In this document: positions 24,401-36,267 of the stretch, piece by piece
How the letters are laid out: each line of letters starts with the position of its first letter
Position numbering within the stretch: position 1 is the stretch's first letter
Source of the DNA: Vitis vinifera
Taxonomy: Eukaryota > Streptophyta > Magnoliopsida > Vitales > Vitaceae
Assembly: GCF_030704535.1 (NCBI RefSeq)
Contig: NC_081822.1
Coordinates: 9,417,001 to 9,481,000, forward strand
Direction: 5' to 3'
DNA: 64,000 bases
Notes under the pieces: generated by a model
What the model was told of the DNA's origin: nothing
What the model saw: only the letters and a program-made list of their open reading frames with translations
The model's database searches: none
Position numbers and translations under genes: made by a program

Positions 24401-27400
24401 TCTCTTGTAGTAACCATTCAATTCATATATTTGATAAATCATCACTTTTTGTTCATGGGAGCACTTCTGCTACTTTTTTCAATTGGTATTAGTACAACAA
24501 TGTCCATAAAAGACAATTGTATTTGAAGCAAGAAATTGTTTGCAGATTTGAGGCAATGAAAGCCAAAGGACATGCTGGCTCTTCATAAATATTCTGTCAT
24601 TATCTTATAGAATAAACAATTTAGGAATTTTCTTTGTTGAATCTGCTATTCCCCTGGGCATAGGGAGAAGGAAAATATTCTGAGATGATCAATGGTCCAG
24701 GTAGTTTATGGAGAATACATGAAAAGTCAACTCTGTTTGTTGCTATGCCCTCTCGTCAAAGCTCAGAACATGTCTTCTAGGTATAGTTTAGGGAATGTTT
24801 GAAGGAATAGGCATAATCTATGATGTTATGGTTTAACATGCCTATACTGGGTGGGAAGACTTCCTGTGAACAACTTCTGGTAATACTGATGGAAATCACA
24901 GCGATTCAGGGTGATAAAAACAAAGGAAGATCAGCTTGATGCAACTAAGGAGTCCTTCAAGTCACAACTCACAAACTTCAACAGTTTCTCATGGGGATGG
25001 CATGCAATCATTATTCAGACAATCTCATCTAAGTACAAATAATTGAAATGCCAGTCAGAATTTACCCATCTGTAGAGATTCCAAAACCCACTTTTTCTGT
25101 CAGTAATGAAAAATAGTTCCCCTGCATAGTTTCAAAACATAATGAATCAATACATGCAGTGACTTGAACCCTCAAAAAAGTTTGAAACTACTAACAAGGC
25201 AATAGAATTTTCAATATAGATTTAAAATAGCAACCTTTTAACATGTAACAATTAGTCAAGAATTGCCAAAGAAATCAACTGGGGAAAATAATTAATTCCT
25301 AGAATCCAAGTAGAACTTAGCAAATTCCAAAGGACTAACTAGGAGCCAGGTATTCATCTTGAGACTTTCACCAATCCATGTAACATGGAATTTGGCACCT
25401 CTTATTGCAGGATTGATATCAAAGTAGTTGATTCCATTGTTCATTTCAGAACAAATATGGCAGTTGTTTGCACTGAGTCATAGATAGAAGTTTACCCCAA
25501 GCATATATTTTTTTGTTCTCTGAATGATTTCATATGCTACACAAGGAAGCTACAAATCATGGTATGAAATTCAAATCATCCTACAAAAACAATTGAACAT
25601 TTTTAATACTGAAAACTGTATTTTTTTTACCTATCAAAAAAATACAGTAGTTTTGATACGAACATAGCCTGTTGCAGAATTTTTCAATAACCAGGCAAAC
25701 AATTAAAAAGGTACCTCTGGAAGACCACTTAGGTTCAGTAGGAGATTCCAAAAGCGTAGGATCACAACCAGCAACACAAATGCGCTTGCAGATATCTCTG
25801 CAAGAGAGTACTAAGAATATTAATGCAACAACAGAAAGGTACTAACATGTAACTCTTAACATTAATCTTAGGAAATCATAAGAAATTAATCAGATAAATA
25901 GATAAGTAATTTAAAGGATGTTTCATCTTAGAAGTAAGCTCAAGGGTGTCTTTGAACCTCATTAAAACAAGTAGAACAAAAAGTAATAGAGAGAACAGGA
26001 GCATGAAGTGAAGAAATATAAATAGATATAGAAGCATAAATGTGTGGGTGTGTAACCCTAGATTTAACTTTAAGAATGAAAGGTGAAAATAAAGAAGGTT
26101 ATAACTGTTTTATTGGTTTTTGGAAACTATTAAGCTAGCATGGCTAGAGCACCTTACACCCATGCCTCCAACTTAATATATGGTTGCTGAAAGATGACCT
26201 CCTCCATCTTTGCAACAAGGAGGAGTAGCACTAAATATGGGAAGATTTGGTTCCTAACCTTTCAGCACCCAAATCATGTAGTTGGAAAGTGGACTTATTG
26301 TCTTCTTGGGCATTTCCTTGAAGAAGGTTATGAAACCAAGCATGCATCACAAAATCAACCAGGCTCAATTAAGGTGAGTCCCTATTTTGCCTTTCCCAGA
26401 CAACTCTTAGTCTACATAAAATACCTTTAATTTATGATGTAATAAGCTGAATTATAAGAAAAGAAAATTGGATTTCTAATGCAAAGATAATCCTCAGAAA
26501 ATGAAAAGACACTGGAGAGAGCTATGGCAGCATACAGAAGGGAATCCTACTCACCCATTCTCTGAAATATAGCCAACCCAAAGTTCTGCTTTATCCCAAG
26601 GCATGTTAGGGTGACTCCACTCAATCCATGCAATCCGTTCTCCTTTAGAGTCCATACGAGGGAAGGCATAGAAGTCACTGCCACCAACTAATACTTTGGG
26701 CTCTGAATGGCATGTAAAACAAATAAAAGGGGAAAAAAGAGGAAACAACATTTATCATCAGACTATGATAACTTAAAAGAGGAAAAAACAGCATTTCACA
26801 TCAGAGTATAATTAGAATTACTACATAAAGCTCCAAAGAGGTATTGTAAAACACCTGCCCTACTTTTCTCAAAAGCTCTAAAGAACTCTAAAAATATTGT
26901 TTTTACTTTCGGGTATTCCTTCTATAAAAGAAGTGATAATAAACAATTACATAATGATAAAATAGCATCCAAAATAATTCCAAGAAACTATTTATACATT
27001 ACATCCAGGTTTCTTTTGCAAGATAAGAACTTGGGATAGGATGCAAAAATTCTATGCCTCCTTGGTTTGAAAATAGAATAGGGTAAATAGACTGGATCAC
27101 TTATTGGAAGTGATTTTTATATCCCTCCAGGATTTTTCATGCCATGGCAGAGGAAGGATTTAACATACTCCACAAACTATTACATACTCTTGAACACATG
27201 CCGTTTTGTTCAACATCCATGCTCAACATCTTCTCACTTCCTTTACTCATAACCCATCTTCTAATTCATGATGCATTTATTCTTTCCAAATCATGCATGA
27301 CTCTCACATCACATTGCATAAACAGTATGGTGTAACCATTGTAGCTCCAAGTCCTAAGTCTGAATCTTCTCCAACTCTTTTAATTTAAAGAACAACCATT

Positions 27401-28759
27401 CATTCTAGGTTCTGATGGAACTGCTCAATTAATGAATGTCATATAGTTGCCATTCCCCCAAGATAGTAGTCACAAATTTCTATCCTAGGACAAACCAATC
27501 AGCAGAAAGGAATTTTTCAATTTAACACATATGCCAGTAACAGGCCAAACATTATCATCTCCATGGAAATAATATCCGATGGCATGTCTATCATATGTAG
27601 CAGCCTTTTTTCATCATTTATGTAAAAGAAGAGGGCTGAGGGTGTAATACATTGTATTTGACAAATTTTTACCTTGGATATTATTGTCGCTAAGGTCTAT
27701 TGCCACAATTGTTGTGCTTGGATTTAAACTGCTTTCACGAGAATCTATAAAATTGAAACATACAGAGAAGTCAATACGTAAGTATCATATAGAAAGGAAA
27801 CAGATAGTGCATACTTAAAAAAATGGACCACTTAAGTCCTGGGAATAAAAGGTATTCTCGATAAGCTACCTTCCCTCACAGTGACATAACGGTCAAACCG
27901 TGAATCAAATATTCCATCAGCATAACGAACTGCCTGCTCCCCATAATCTGGAGTGATTGGTACAGGAGAAGGATCTGCTAGCCATCACAGTATCTCACAT
28001 CAGAAAATTCCAACTGAAAATTTTAATAAAAACTCATGTCTCAAAATTAAATCTATCCTGGCAAAAATGTTCAAAATCTCCTATCAACTGGCTAACTACT
28101 TTTTACTTCAGCTACAAAGCCAAACATTTGAGAAAAATGTCCTTTCATGACAGGTCGCTGTAGTAAAATTTTAGGGTTTCTTTCCTTCTCCTAAATTTCA
28201 CGGCAATCAAAGGATGCACGTAGAATGTTTTAAACAAGAAAAAGAAAGAAAAAAAGGATAAGAAACCCTAATTGAGAGAAACACATATGGACAACAAAAA
28301 GCGACAACAAGTATTAACCTCCAGATGAAATCGATTGCTTGTATAGCCTTTGATCCGTGTAATTGGAGAAAAGTAGGGTATGGCCCGAAATTTTGAAATC
28401 ACCGCCTCCATACTCTTGAGCAACTGTCCGCACTGAAAACTCTTTGGGGGTGATATCTATAGGTTCACCCCCTGCTGTCTCCGATTCTTTCACAAGAACC
28501 CCTCGCCTGAACACGGAGGAAAAACGCTATTAGAATTAACAAACTGTACTGTCAATGAGCAAGGAAGAACAACACATATATTATACCCTGATTCAGTAGG
28601 GCGAGTCTCGAGCCAGATGAGTCGGCCGTCACCATCCACGGCGGTGCCGCCTAAACGCTTATCGGCGCCGGAGACAATGTCGGCGGTGATGGGGGACTTC
28701 CAAGAACCGTAGGGAGCAGTAACCTTATCCTGAGATGCGGCAGGTGCAGCCATGCTCAT
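18475..28759 (-). CDS. Prolyl oligopeptidase-like serine peptidase, copy 2, 18 exons, lacking the transit-like extension
   Basis: Predicted 677-residue paralogue of the gene at 3685-15905, with the same 18-exon plan: 28587-28759, 28319-28506, 27870-27974, 27673-27744, 26555-26702, 25715-25797, 25066-25121, 24015-24151, 23792-23882, 23625-23690, 23190-23412, 22647-22748, 22321-22406, 22120-22242, 21059-21128, 20857-20948, 18676-18780, 18475-18588. All joins keep frame. Ser527 (GGSAGG), Asp604 (LEDKV) and His636 (GEQHGF) form the expected triad. Copy 2 begins MSMAAPAAS, and its Met3 aligns with Met56 of copy 1. Upstream DNA still resembles the copy 1 transit-like region, but the position of that ATG reads ACG, and stops follow, so a cytosolic product is inferred. 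The serine lies in a GGSAGGF context versus GGSAGGY in copy 1. Introns contain a hAT-like element (20.1-20.8 kb) absent from copy 1. Confidence 0.9.
20122..20780. mobile_element. Non-autonomous hAT-like element with GGTTGGGTTGGG termini
   Basis: The left end reads ACACAGGTTGGTTAGGTTG and the right end, in reverse complement, begins near CATGGGCAGGTTGAGCCCAA; both ends are rich in GGTTGGG/CCCAACC words arranged as imperfect inverted repeats, and the interior is AT-rich without coding capacity. It lies in intron 16 of hydrolase copy 2, which is about 2.1 kb versus 0.6 kb in copy 1. Superfamily is inferred; ends are approximate. Confidence 0.45.
21502..21526. repeat. CA-type microsatellite
   Basis: A short CACACACACACACATACACACA run in an intron of hydrolase copy 2. 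Confidence 0.7.
23419..23490. repeat. Compound microsatellite CA / AAAT / AAG
   Basis: Adjacent short runs of CA, AAAT and AAG repeats lie in intron 10 of hydrolase copy 2, immediately after the acceptor side of exon 11. The copy 1 intron has no such run. Confidence 0.7.
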
Positions 28760-30492
28760 TCAGCAATGATTCTACGTCCAATTTTTGATGGAGATAGTGA
28801 GCCTAGGGATACTGCTGACCTTCAACTTCATAGTCTTCCAGACTCCAATGGACGTGTGAGAGACACGCCAAGGACCTTGCCGCCAATGCCGTCAATCAAA
28901 AATAGATTAGGATAAATTAGGATAAATTAGCGTGTATCTAAAGCATAAATTAGTTTTGTTCGTATTCATTTCTCAGGGTTAACGATTGGCCGTAAGGAAT
29001 CTGGATCCTCAAATTGCGGGACCCACTTTGCCCTGATGGATGTTGCGGTGTTGAGCGTAGAGGAAAAAATCAGTTAAATAACTGATAACGATAAAAATAA
29101 AATAAAATAAAATATAAAAAAAAAAAAGCGCCACATTCAGGGCACGTGCCTCGGTATTTGTTCCGCGCATTCCTAGGTAAGGGTTTAGTGTCAATTTAGT
29201 GAATAATGACATTTTTTGCATCAATTTCATGGTGTCTAATCTCTACATTTCCAAACGGAACGTGACAAGTGGAGTTGTTATGAACTTATGATGATGGTAA
29301 AATAAGATTATAATATAATAAATATATTCAATTTTCGCTTTTTGTAACACCAATGCACGTTACATTAGTAGGGGTCCTAGGGGATAGGGTTAGGGGGGAT
29401 GGATATGATAATGATATAATATCTCAAAGATTGCGATTTGGGCTATACCTAAGAAAAATCAATTGGAAAATGGAGATATTAATTAGCTAATATCATACCA
29501 GATTGTCAATTGCGTTGAAATTCAAATTTTATATTTTGATAACAAAAATTACAATCGTGTCATCTTTATTACACAGTTAGTAAGACTTCAGTATTTAATC
29601 TCAATATTGGCTCTAGAGATTGTGTTTTGCTTTTTAAAGCACCAATAAATTAAATTTGAATCAAAATTAACACGATATTATAATGTCGATTAACAATTAT
29701 CTGAATATAATATCTAATTAGCCTCACAAAATGCCAATAGATCTAAGGATTTTCTTATATATAATCCATATTCTATAGTCTTTTTCAAATACTTATCCCA
29801 CCTTGTTAAGCTAAAACCAAACAAAACCAAAGCCACCTTTGAATAACTCTTTCTCGCTTTTAACTAATTTCGAAGTTGATAAAAAAAAAAACACAACAAA
29901 CAAAGGCATCTTGCCAATTTTATATGTTTTAAAATTTTCATTTTATTTGAAAGATGAATGAAATTTAAAAAGCAATATAAAAAATTATAAAGTTTAAAAC
30001 CAAATTTAATCTCTAATTGTTTTTTTTTCTTCTTCAATTTTTTTTTTTCATGTGCCTTTTATGGTTATTTAGTTTTCTCCTTGTCGTATGTCAAAATTTG
30101 CAAAACCTTATACTCATTCTAGAACTGTCCAAAAGCAGAGTGCCACTCCTTTATTCCAACAAGCTCACGCCTTGATGATTTAAGGTGTGCAGACATTGCA
30201 TGAGAAAATTCATGACATTTTAGATTACTTTTCTCAAGTCTTGTTGGCATGATGGAGTCATGATCGGAACCCTGTGATTTCTTGCTTAACTGATTATCAA
30301 CGACTATTGCTAATAATATTTTATTTGTAAAACAAAAGGTGGAAGGTGGATTGGATTGAGTGAACAAATGAACATTGATGAAATATTAGATAATAGAGAC
30401 AGGAGAGATTTTATTTGAGTGGGTGAACTGGCTGAAAAAAGTGTGGAACTGGGTCAAGATTCTAAAAAGTATAGTATTTTTATTTTTATTTT

Positions 30493-30498
<6 letters not shown>

Positions 30499-30534
<36 letters not shown>
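30499..30534. repeat. AT dinucleotide microsatellite
   Basis: About 18 uninterrupted AT units, bordered by T-rich sequence. Confidence 0.9.
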
Positions 30535-30537
<3 letters not shown>

Positions 30538-32110
30538 ATAAAATATAGCTATTCAAATTTTATTTTAAAATTTTTATTTTAAGAGTCATTAAATAATTAT
30601 TTAAAAAAACGATATAAGGAGCAACTAGAGAGGCACATGAGAGCCAATCAAAAATTGCCACAACACCTCTAAGGAGACCACCTTATTCTAAGCATTAGAT
30701 ATGATTAGACCAACGTCATCATTACCTCACCTGCTCAACCCGAAGGATGGTCAAAACATGTTAACATAATGACCACATCCTATGTTTAACCATAAAAAGG
30801 TCGAACAGTGAAAACTTTACCATAATCATCATAAATATTAAAAAACGCTAAGTAACTAGGAACGCTTTCTATCCACAACTCATTATGCGAAGAACAATTA
30901 TAAAAGGAGAATGTCACTAAAAGACTAAGATATCAAAATGATAATAAAAATAATGTTTTTTATCCGTTAATCTTCTTTTCACTATAGACTAACTTGATCA
31001 TTAAAAAGGAATTGATCTAAATGATGTCATGCTCTTTCAGCTTTCCATTGCGTTTCTTTGTTTTGATGGTGAAAATTGGTTTAATTATATTCAAAGGAGG
31101 ATGAAACAAAAGAAAAAAAAAAAAGAATAACTATTGAAATTTGAAATTATTTTTTTAAAAAAAAACTTTTATTTATTTATTTATTAAGAAAGCACCGTTA
31201 ATTAAGAATTACCATAAATTAAAAACTAGTTTTCTAATGAATATAAATCTCAAATTATTTTTAAAACAACTAGTTTTATAAATATTTTATTAAATAAAAT
31301 ATCAAAATATCCAAAATATTATAATGGGATGAAGTTGAGATTTTTTTATTAAAATATTATCTTTTTTAAAAACTCACAACCAAAACTATTCATAGAAATA
31401 CAACAAAATTTTGCCACGTGGGTGGACACCACATAAGAACCACTAAATTTTGAAAAACTCATCTTTTTTTTTTCCCTTGAAAACCCTTTCATATTGCATC
31501 CACCTGTTCTCCACAGAAAACCCTCTTCAATCCTCCTTTTCAATTCCAGAATGGCCAAGGCTCTGATATTAACTTCCCATTTGTGTTCCACTGGTTCATC
31601 TGTACTTGTAACTGAATTACCTTGTTGGGATCTCAGTTTTCCTCTTTGGCATAGGGTTTTACATGTGCCCTTGTGGGCACCCTCCATTCTTTGTTTTACC
31701 TTTCCAACTTGGAGACACAGTAACCAACCCCAAGGTTGATGTGGATTTTTCATTTTTCTATTCAAGTGATGCATATAACTGGGAATGGGCATCATCAAGA
31801 TTGGGATGCCATAATGGAAATGGAAATTGAGGGGAGGGGGGCTGTTGGGGCTTGGGGTTGGGAAGGGTGCAATGACCATGTATCCAAAGAACTAAGCAAG
31901 GTTCAAATGATCATTTAACAATTAGCTTTGCCCCTACTCATTCTTCTTATTCTTGTTTTCTTCTACTGCAAGACTCCTGCAGCTATTACCACAATGAAGG
32001 TTCGTCAACTTGTATTTTTTATGACATAGTCTCATGATTTAGATATTGATATTAACTCTCGGTTTACCAAACTTAAGAAATTGTAGTTGATTTAAACTCA
32101 CCTTTTTGAA

Positions 32111-32272
32111 AAAATAGTTCTGATTTTACACTAAGCCCATCCACTCAAAAGACGAATTTTGATTTTATATTAAACTTATCTTTTCAAAAAACAGGTATTG
32201 ATTTTATACTGAAGTCATTTGTTTAAAAGATGAATTTTATTTTTATATTAAACTATTTATTCAAAGGATGAG
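32111..32272. repeat. Diverged minisatellite, about four units of roughly 40 bases
   Basis: Each unit holds TGATTTTATATTAAAC-like sequence followed by CATTCAAAAGATGAAT-like sequence, with substitutions between units. Confidence 0.55.
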
Positions 32273-35200
32273 GCTTACGTCGAATCTCACTCACATCAAA
32301 CTATTATAGTTTAAGAAAAAAATAAAAAAAAATATAGTACTTTAGCATAAACCCTAATGAAGTTGGGGTAACTTTCATTCATCACATCAATAGGTCGAAA
32401 GAAGTGCAAAAATAAGAGATGTTCTTTCTTTCTAATTGGATATGACAAGGTACATGCATGGGTTGGGTTTTTCTTTAGATAAATGCACATTATCAATGAA
32501 GTGAGAGAAAATATTCACTTTAATGGCATTTTGTGAATAACATAGAAGTCGACCCCTTAAACTATCTTACTTTCATCTGTTTCAAAGTCAGCCAAGAGGA
32601 TACAAACAAACTTTGGAAGGCCGAGAAAGTTGAAAAGAATTCAAAATTATCTAGAAACTTGTTTTATAGCATATAAACACAGAAGTCCTTATTATCCTTG
32701 TTGTGTCCCCTATGGAAGAGCCTACATATGAACTCCAAACTGGCCCAACTTGGTCTTAACCTGACAACCTAATAATTGGTCAATTTTATTATTAACTCAA
32801 AATCTATTTGATAGTGTTTTAGAAAAACACTCTTAACTTGAAAAATAATTTTGAAAAAAAAAAAACACTTTCGAAGTTGTTATGTGAAGGGCTCGGATGA
32901 AGTATCTTGCTGATGAGTCAAGACTCTGATGAAAGGAGACACCATTCATCTCCCTGATGGTATTTTTACACTATTGGCATTTTCGGTGTCCCTTGTTACA
33001 AGGGGTTGGAGTGGCTCCGATGGTTGCCCTCGGCACCAACAGAAAAAGTACAAAAGCAAATTGTGAATTTTCACATCAACAAAGCTTTCTCTTCCAACCA
33101 ATAATTTGGATCTTATCATGATAAAACCGATGGAAGTTATTAATCTTTTATGAACTTTGAAAGATGCTATAATAATTAAAATAACTACTTATTCAATGAA
33201 GACAATTATCCGTCAATCAGGATGGTTCCAAACATTGAACCAAACCATGTTGATTTGCTTCCAATAATAGCAACTAGCTCTTTTCTCTGCTGGACTTGCC
33301 ATCGTTCCACTTCTAAATTAAAAAAAAAAAAAAAAGACCAATTGCAAATGGCTTACCTCCCTTGATTTTTTAGATTAAAAAAATAATATTATATTTTTCA
33401 TAATAAATTTTTTTAAAATCAAAAGTTTGTCAAAATTTAAAAAAATATATATATATATTTTCTGTTGCTGGTTTCAACTTTCAAGAAGCCTTCCAAACAG
33501 GGCCGTCTCATATACTATTTCATTGTAGACCCTTTATCATTGGCCGCATGCACCTTGTGATTCGATTTTGTAAGTTTGGGATTAGAGTTTCCTAAATCTT
33601 TGCTAACCATGGCCAAGTTTTTCTCCATAATTCATTGTGCTGTGACAAGATAGAATGTTTTCTTCTCACGCCTGTGGGTCTCACCCCGCTGCACTCATCA
33701 AGAAGGGTCATTCTTATTTCTAAAAAATTGTGCTTTCACTTCAAAACAAACCAATGGCAGGTGAGCAGCGTATACACCTGCCAGAATCCGACACATGGGA
33801 GCGGCGGCCCCATCACGGCCTCAATTATTGGAAGGCATCATCATCATTCATCAACAAAGCTTCGATTGAAGAATCATCTCTTCTTACTTACTCCACTTTT
33901 ATTCTTAGTTTGATGCATGCTCCTTATGAGTTGCTTTAACATATGTATAAAGTAGATAGAGAAAGAATGGTTGGTGGGTGAGTGATGGATCATCCCAAAG
34001 TTGAAAAGGCAAAAAAAAAAAAAAAAAAGACTTTCTAGTTTCTAGAGGGATCAGAAATTGAAATATCCCTGTGTAGGGATCTTTTACTGGTGATTTGTTC
34101 TCAATCGAAGCACTGTTTGGGTGGGATCATGTGAGCTTTGGTGGGATTTATGTTGCATCAGTTCAAACCAAACTCTTCTGGTAAACCCTTATGTGAAACC
34201 TAACTTGTGGGCATCTCTCACACGCCAAGTTAACGTTGAAGATAACTTTTTGTCAAATCACTGCATGTGCTCAGTGATTGAGCATGTTTATTGAGTGGAC
34301 CTCTGCCTAAAAGCAGAATAGACAGCATCATCCCAAACAGTAGTTCATTGTAAAAACGTCCGGAGCTTTTAGACGTGCTTATGACCCTGATCAATTGACT
34401 GCCTTAATTTTAATTATTAGATAATGAATAGGTTCCCATGAGCTTGTACTACAAAAATCTAACAACTTTTAGACTGGAGGAAAGTAAGTAAATACCTAGT
34501 ACCGCAATCCTAAAAACGGACTTGCGTTCATTTTACAGCCACTGCACACCCAAAACGACAAACCCTTTTTCATATTCGTAAATTGCCGTTGTTTGGTGGT
34601 GATACTGATGCATGCCAGTGTGCCACAACCACATGGGGCCCTTCTTTAACTCTTAATTTATAAGGCATGTTGGTGTATGGTTCTTATCTTGGACTTGGAC
34701 TAGCATTTATTTGGAGTTTCTTGTTGAAGAGGCATGAGGGTAGATATGTATATCTAGTTGTCTCACAGAGCAACACTCTCAGACATTAGTTTCAACTAAT
34801 GGCTGAGAATGTGTATATTGGGGATGGTCGCTTATACACCAGATGTTATATGTGACACTATAAAACCGGATTCGACACACACATTATCCACCAGATATGA
34901 TCATCGACTCAATTTTTCTTTTTGTTGCCAAACATGCCTTTATTGAATGAGACTGGTCTGACAACGGACAGAGAAATAGAGGTGGGAAGAGGGAGGGAGA
35001 GAGAGGGAAAGAGTCATCACCAGTTAATGGCAAAAGCAAGCTTCCATGGATAAACAGGGGAGAGGATTGGGGAAAGATGAGATGCACCTCAATAATTAGA
35101 GAGTGTTTGGGGGGATGGGATTGGAAAAGCATAAAGCAAGTGATGTTGATACCCCATGTAATGATCAGAGAGGCACATGCCAAACCCGGCATTAGCAGAC

Positions 35201-35475
35201 TCCTTTTTCATCTTTTTTATTTCTGTTAATTTATTAATTTTTCTCATTCACCTCCTCCCCCACAACTTGTGGTCCGACCTCCCTTATCTTATCCCTTTCA
35301 ACACCCTCACTTTTCATCACTAAACTTGGTCACATCAAGCTTTAGCCCCATTTTTTCTACCTCCTAACCAACTTGGGGGGTCTCTGCCCTTCCCCACTTC
35401 AAAGATTCCAAGGACAACCCAACCAACCACCTTCCCCAACTCCTCCTTTTCCCCTTTCCCACACCCCACTCCCTC

Positions 35476-35484
35476 TATATTAAT
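35476..35484 (+). promoter_or_regulatory. Candidate TATA box of the MIZ1-like gene
   Basis: TATATTAAT lies about 105 bases upstream of the ATG at 35581, following a CT-rich promoter stretch. Position and sequence only. Confidence 0.5.
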
Positions 35485-35580
35485 CTTGTGTTCTTCACAC
35501 CAATCCACAACATTTTCCTCTCACTTCTCGAATTGCAAGTTGGAACCTAGCTTATACACTGTATTAAATATTAGTTCTCG

Positions 35581-36267
35581 ATGCCATCAGTGCACTCTGG
35601 TCCATGCTACCAAATGGAAAATCCGGCGCTGCTTTCCCTGCTCCGGCCGACTTCTAATGAGAAGCGCTCCAAATCCTCCGGCGGATTCTTTCGAATGTTC
35701 AAGCTCTTCCCTCTCCTGACCTCAGGATGCAAGATGGTGGCGCTTCTGGGTCGACCCAGAAGACCCCAGATAGGGGACAGTGCCACCACAGGGACAATTT
35801 TTGGGTACCGTAAGGGGCGAGTGAGCCTAGCAATCCAAGATGATCCTCATTGCGTGCCCATGTTCATCATAGAGCTCCCAATGCTTACCAGCCTACTGCA
35901 TAAAGAGATGGCCTCGGATATAATCAGAATTGCACTCGAGAGCGAGACAAAGACTCACAAGAAGAAGCTAATGGAGGAGTTCGTTTGGGCTGTGTACTGC
36001 AATGGCAGAAAGATTGGATACTCGATTAGGAGGAAGCAAATGTCAGACGAGGAGCTTCATGTCATGCAGCTTCTGAGAGGAGTTTCAATGGGGGCAGGCG
36101 TGCTTCCTTGCCAGTCCGACAAGGACACCGCAGACGGGGAATTGACATACATGAGGGCCAGATTCGAGCGAGTGGTTGGGTCCAAAGATTCCGAGGCTTT
36201 GCACATGATCAACCCAGATGGTGCTGGAGGTCCTGAGTTGAGCATTTTCTTTGTAAGAGTTCATTAG
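35581..36267 (+). CDS. MIZU-KUSSEI 1-like protein (DUF617)
   Basis: An intronless frame of 228 residues. A second ATG at 35614 (MENPALLSLLRP) would give 217. The N-terminal third is basic and variable (residues 1-65). The DUF617 domain follows to the end: GTIFGYRKGRVSLAIQDD at about 72-89, FIIELPMLTSLLHKEMAS, a WAVYCNGRKIGYSIRRK segment, MQLLRGVSMGAGVLP, then ELTYMRARFERVVGSKDSEALHMINPDG and a C-terminal SIFFVRVH. This order is the plant MIZ1 family pattern. Arabidopsis MIZ1 is needed for root hydrotropism and acts at the ER membrane; the many paralogues have little known function, so only the family is assigned. Length is normal. Neighbours are unrelated. The minus-strand frames over this gene are shadows. 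Confidence 0.9.
   Translation: MPSVHSGPCYQMENPALLSLLRPTSNEKRSKSSGGFFRMFKLFPLLTSGCKMVALLGRPRRPQIGDSATTGTIFGYRKGRVSLAIQDDPHCVPMFIIELPMLTSLLHKEMASDIIRIALESETKTHKKKLMEEFVWAVYCNGRKIGYSIRRKQMSDEELHVMQLLRGVSMGAGVLPCQSDKDTADGELTYMRARFERVVGSKDSEALHMINPDGAGGPELSIFFVRVH

Larger units (their letters stand above)
28760..35475. other. Long gene-poor spacer
   Basis: About 6.7 kb of mostly AT-rich DNA. It contains the decayed transit-like leader of hydrolase copy 2 (about 28760-28895), an AT microsatellite, a diverged 40-base minisatellite (32111-32272) and many homopolymers. A frame of about 70 codons at 31612-31830 (+; LNYLVGISVFLFGIGFYM, later FFYSSDAYNWEWASSRLG) looks somewhat protein-like but has no recognised family and no good start. 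The minus frames at 30119-30367 and 31349-31879 are also unrecognised. I assign no gene here. Confidence 0.45.

Noticed and set aside
30119-30367. 82-codon minus frame
   Set aside because: Polar, low-information sequence with no family signature, no intron partners and no promoter; not supportable as a gene.
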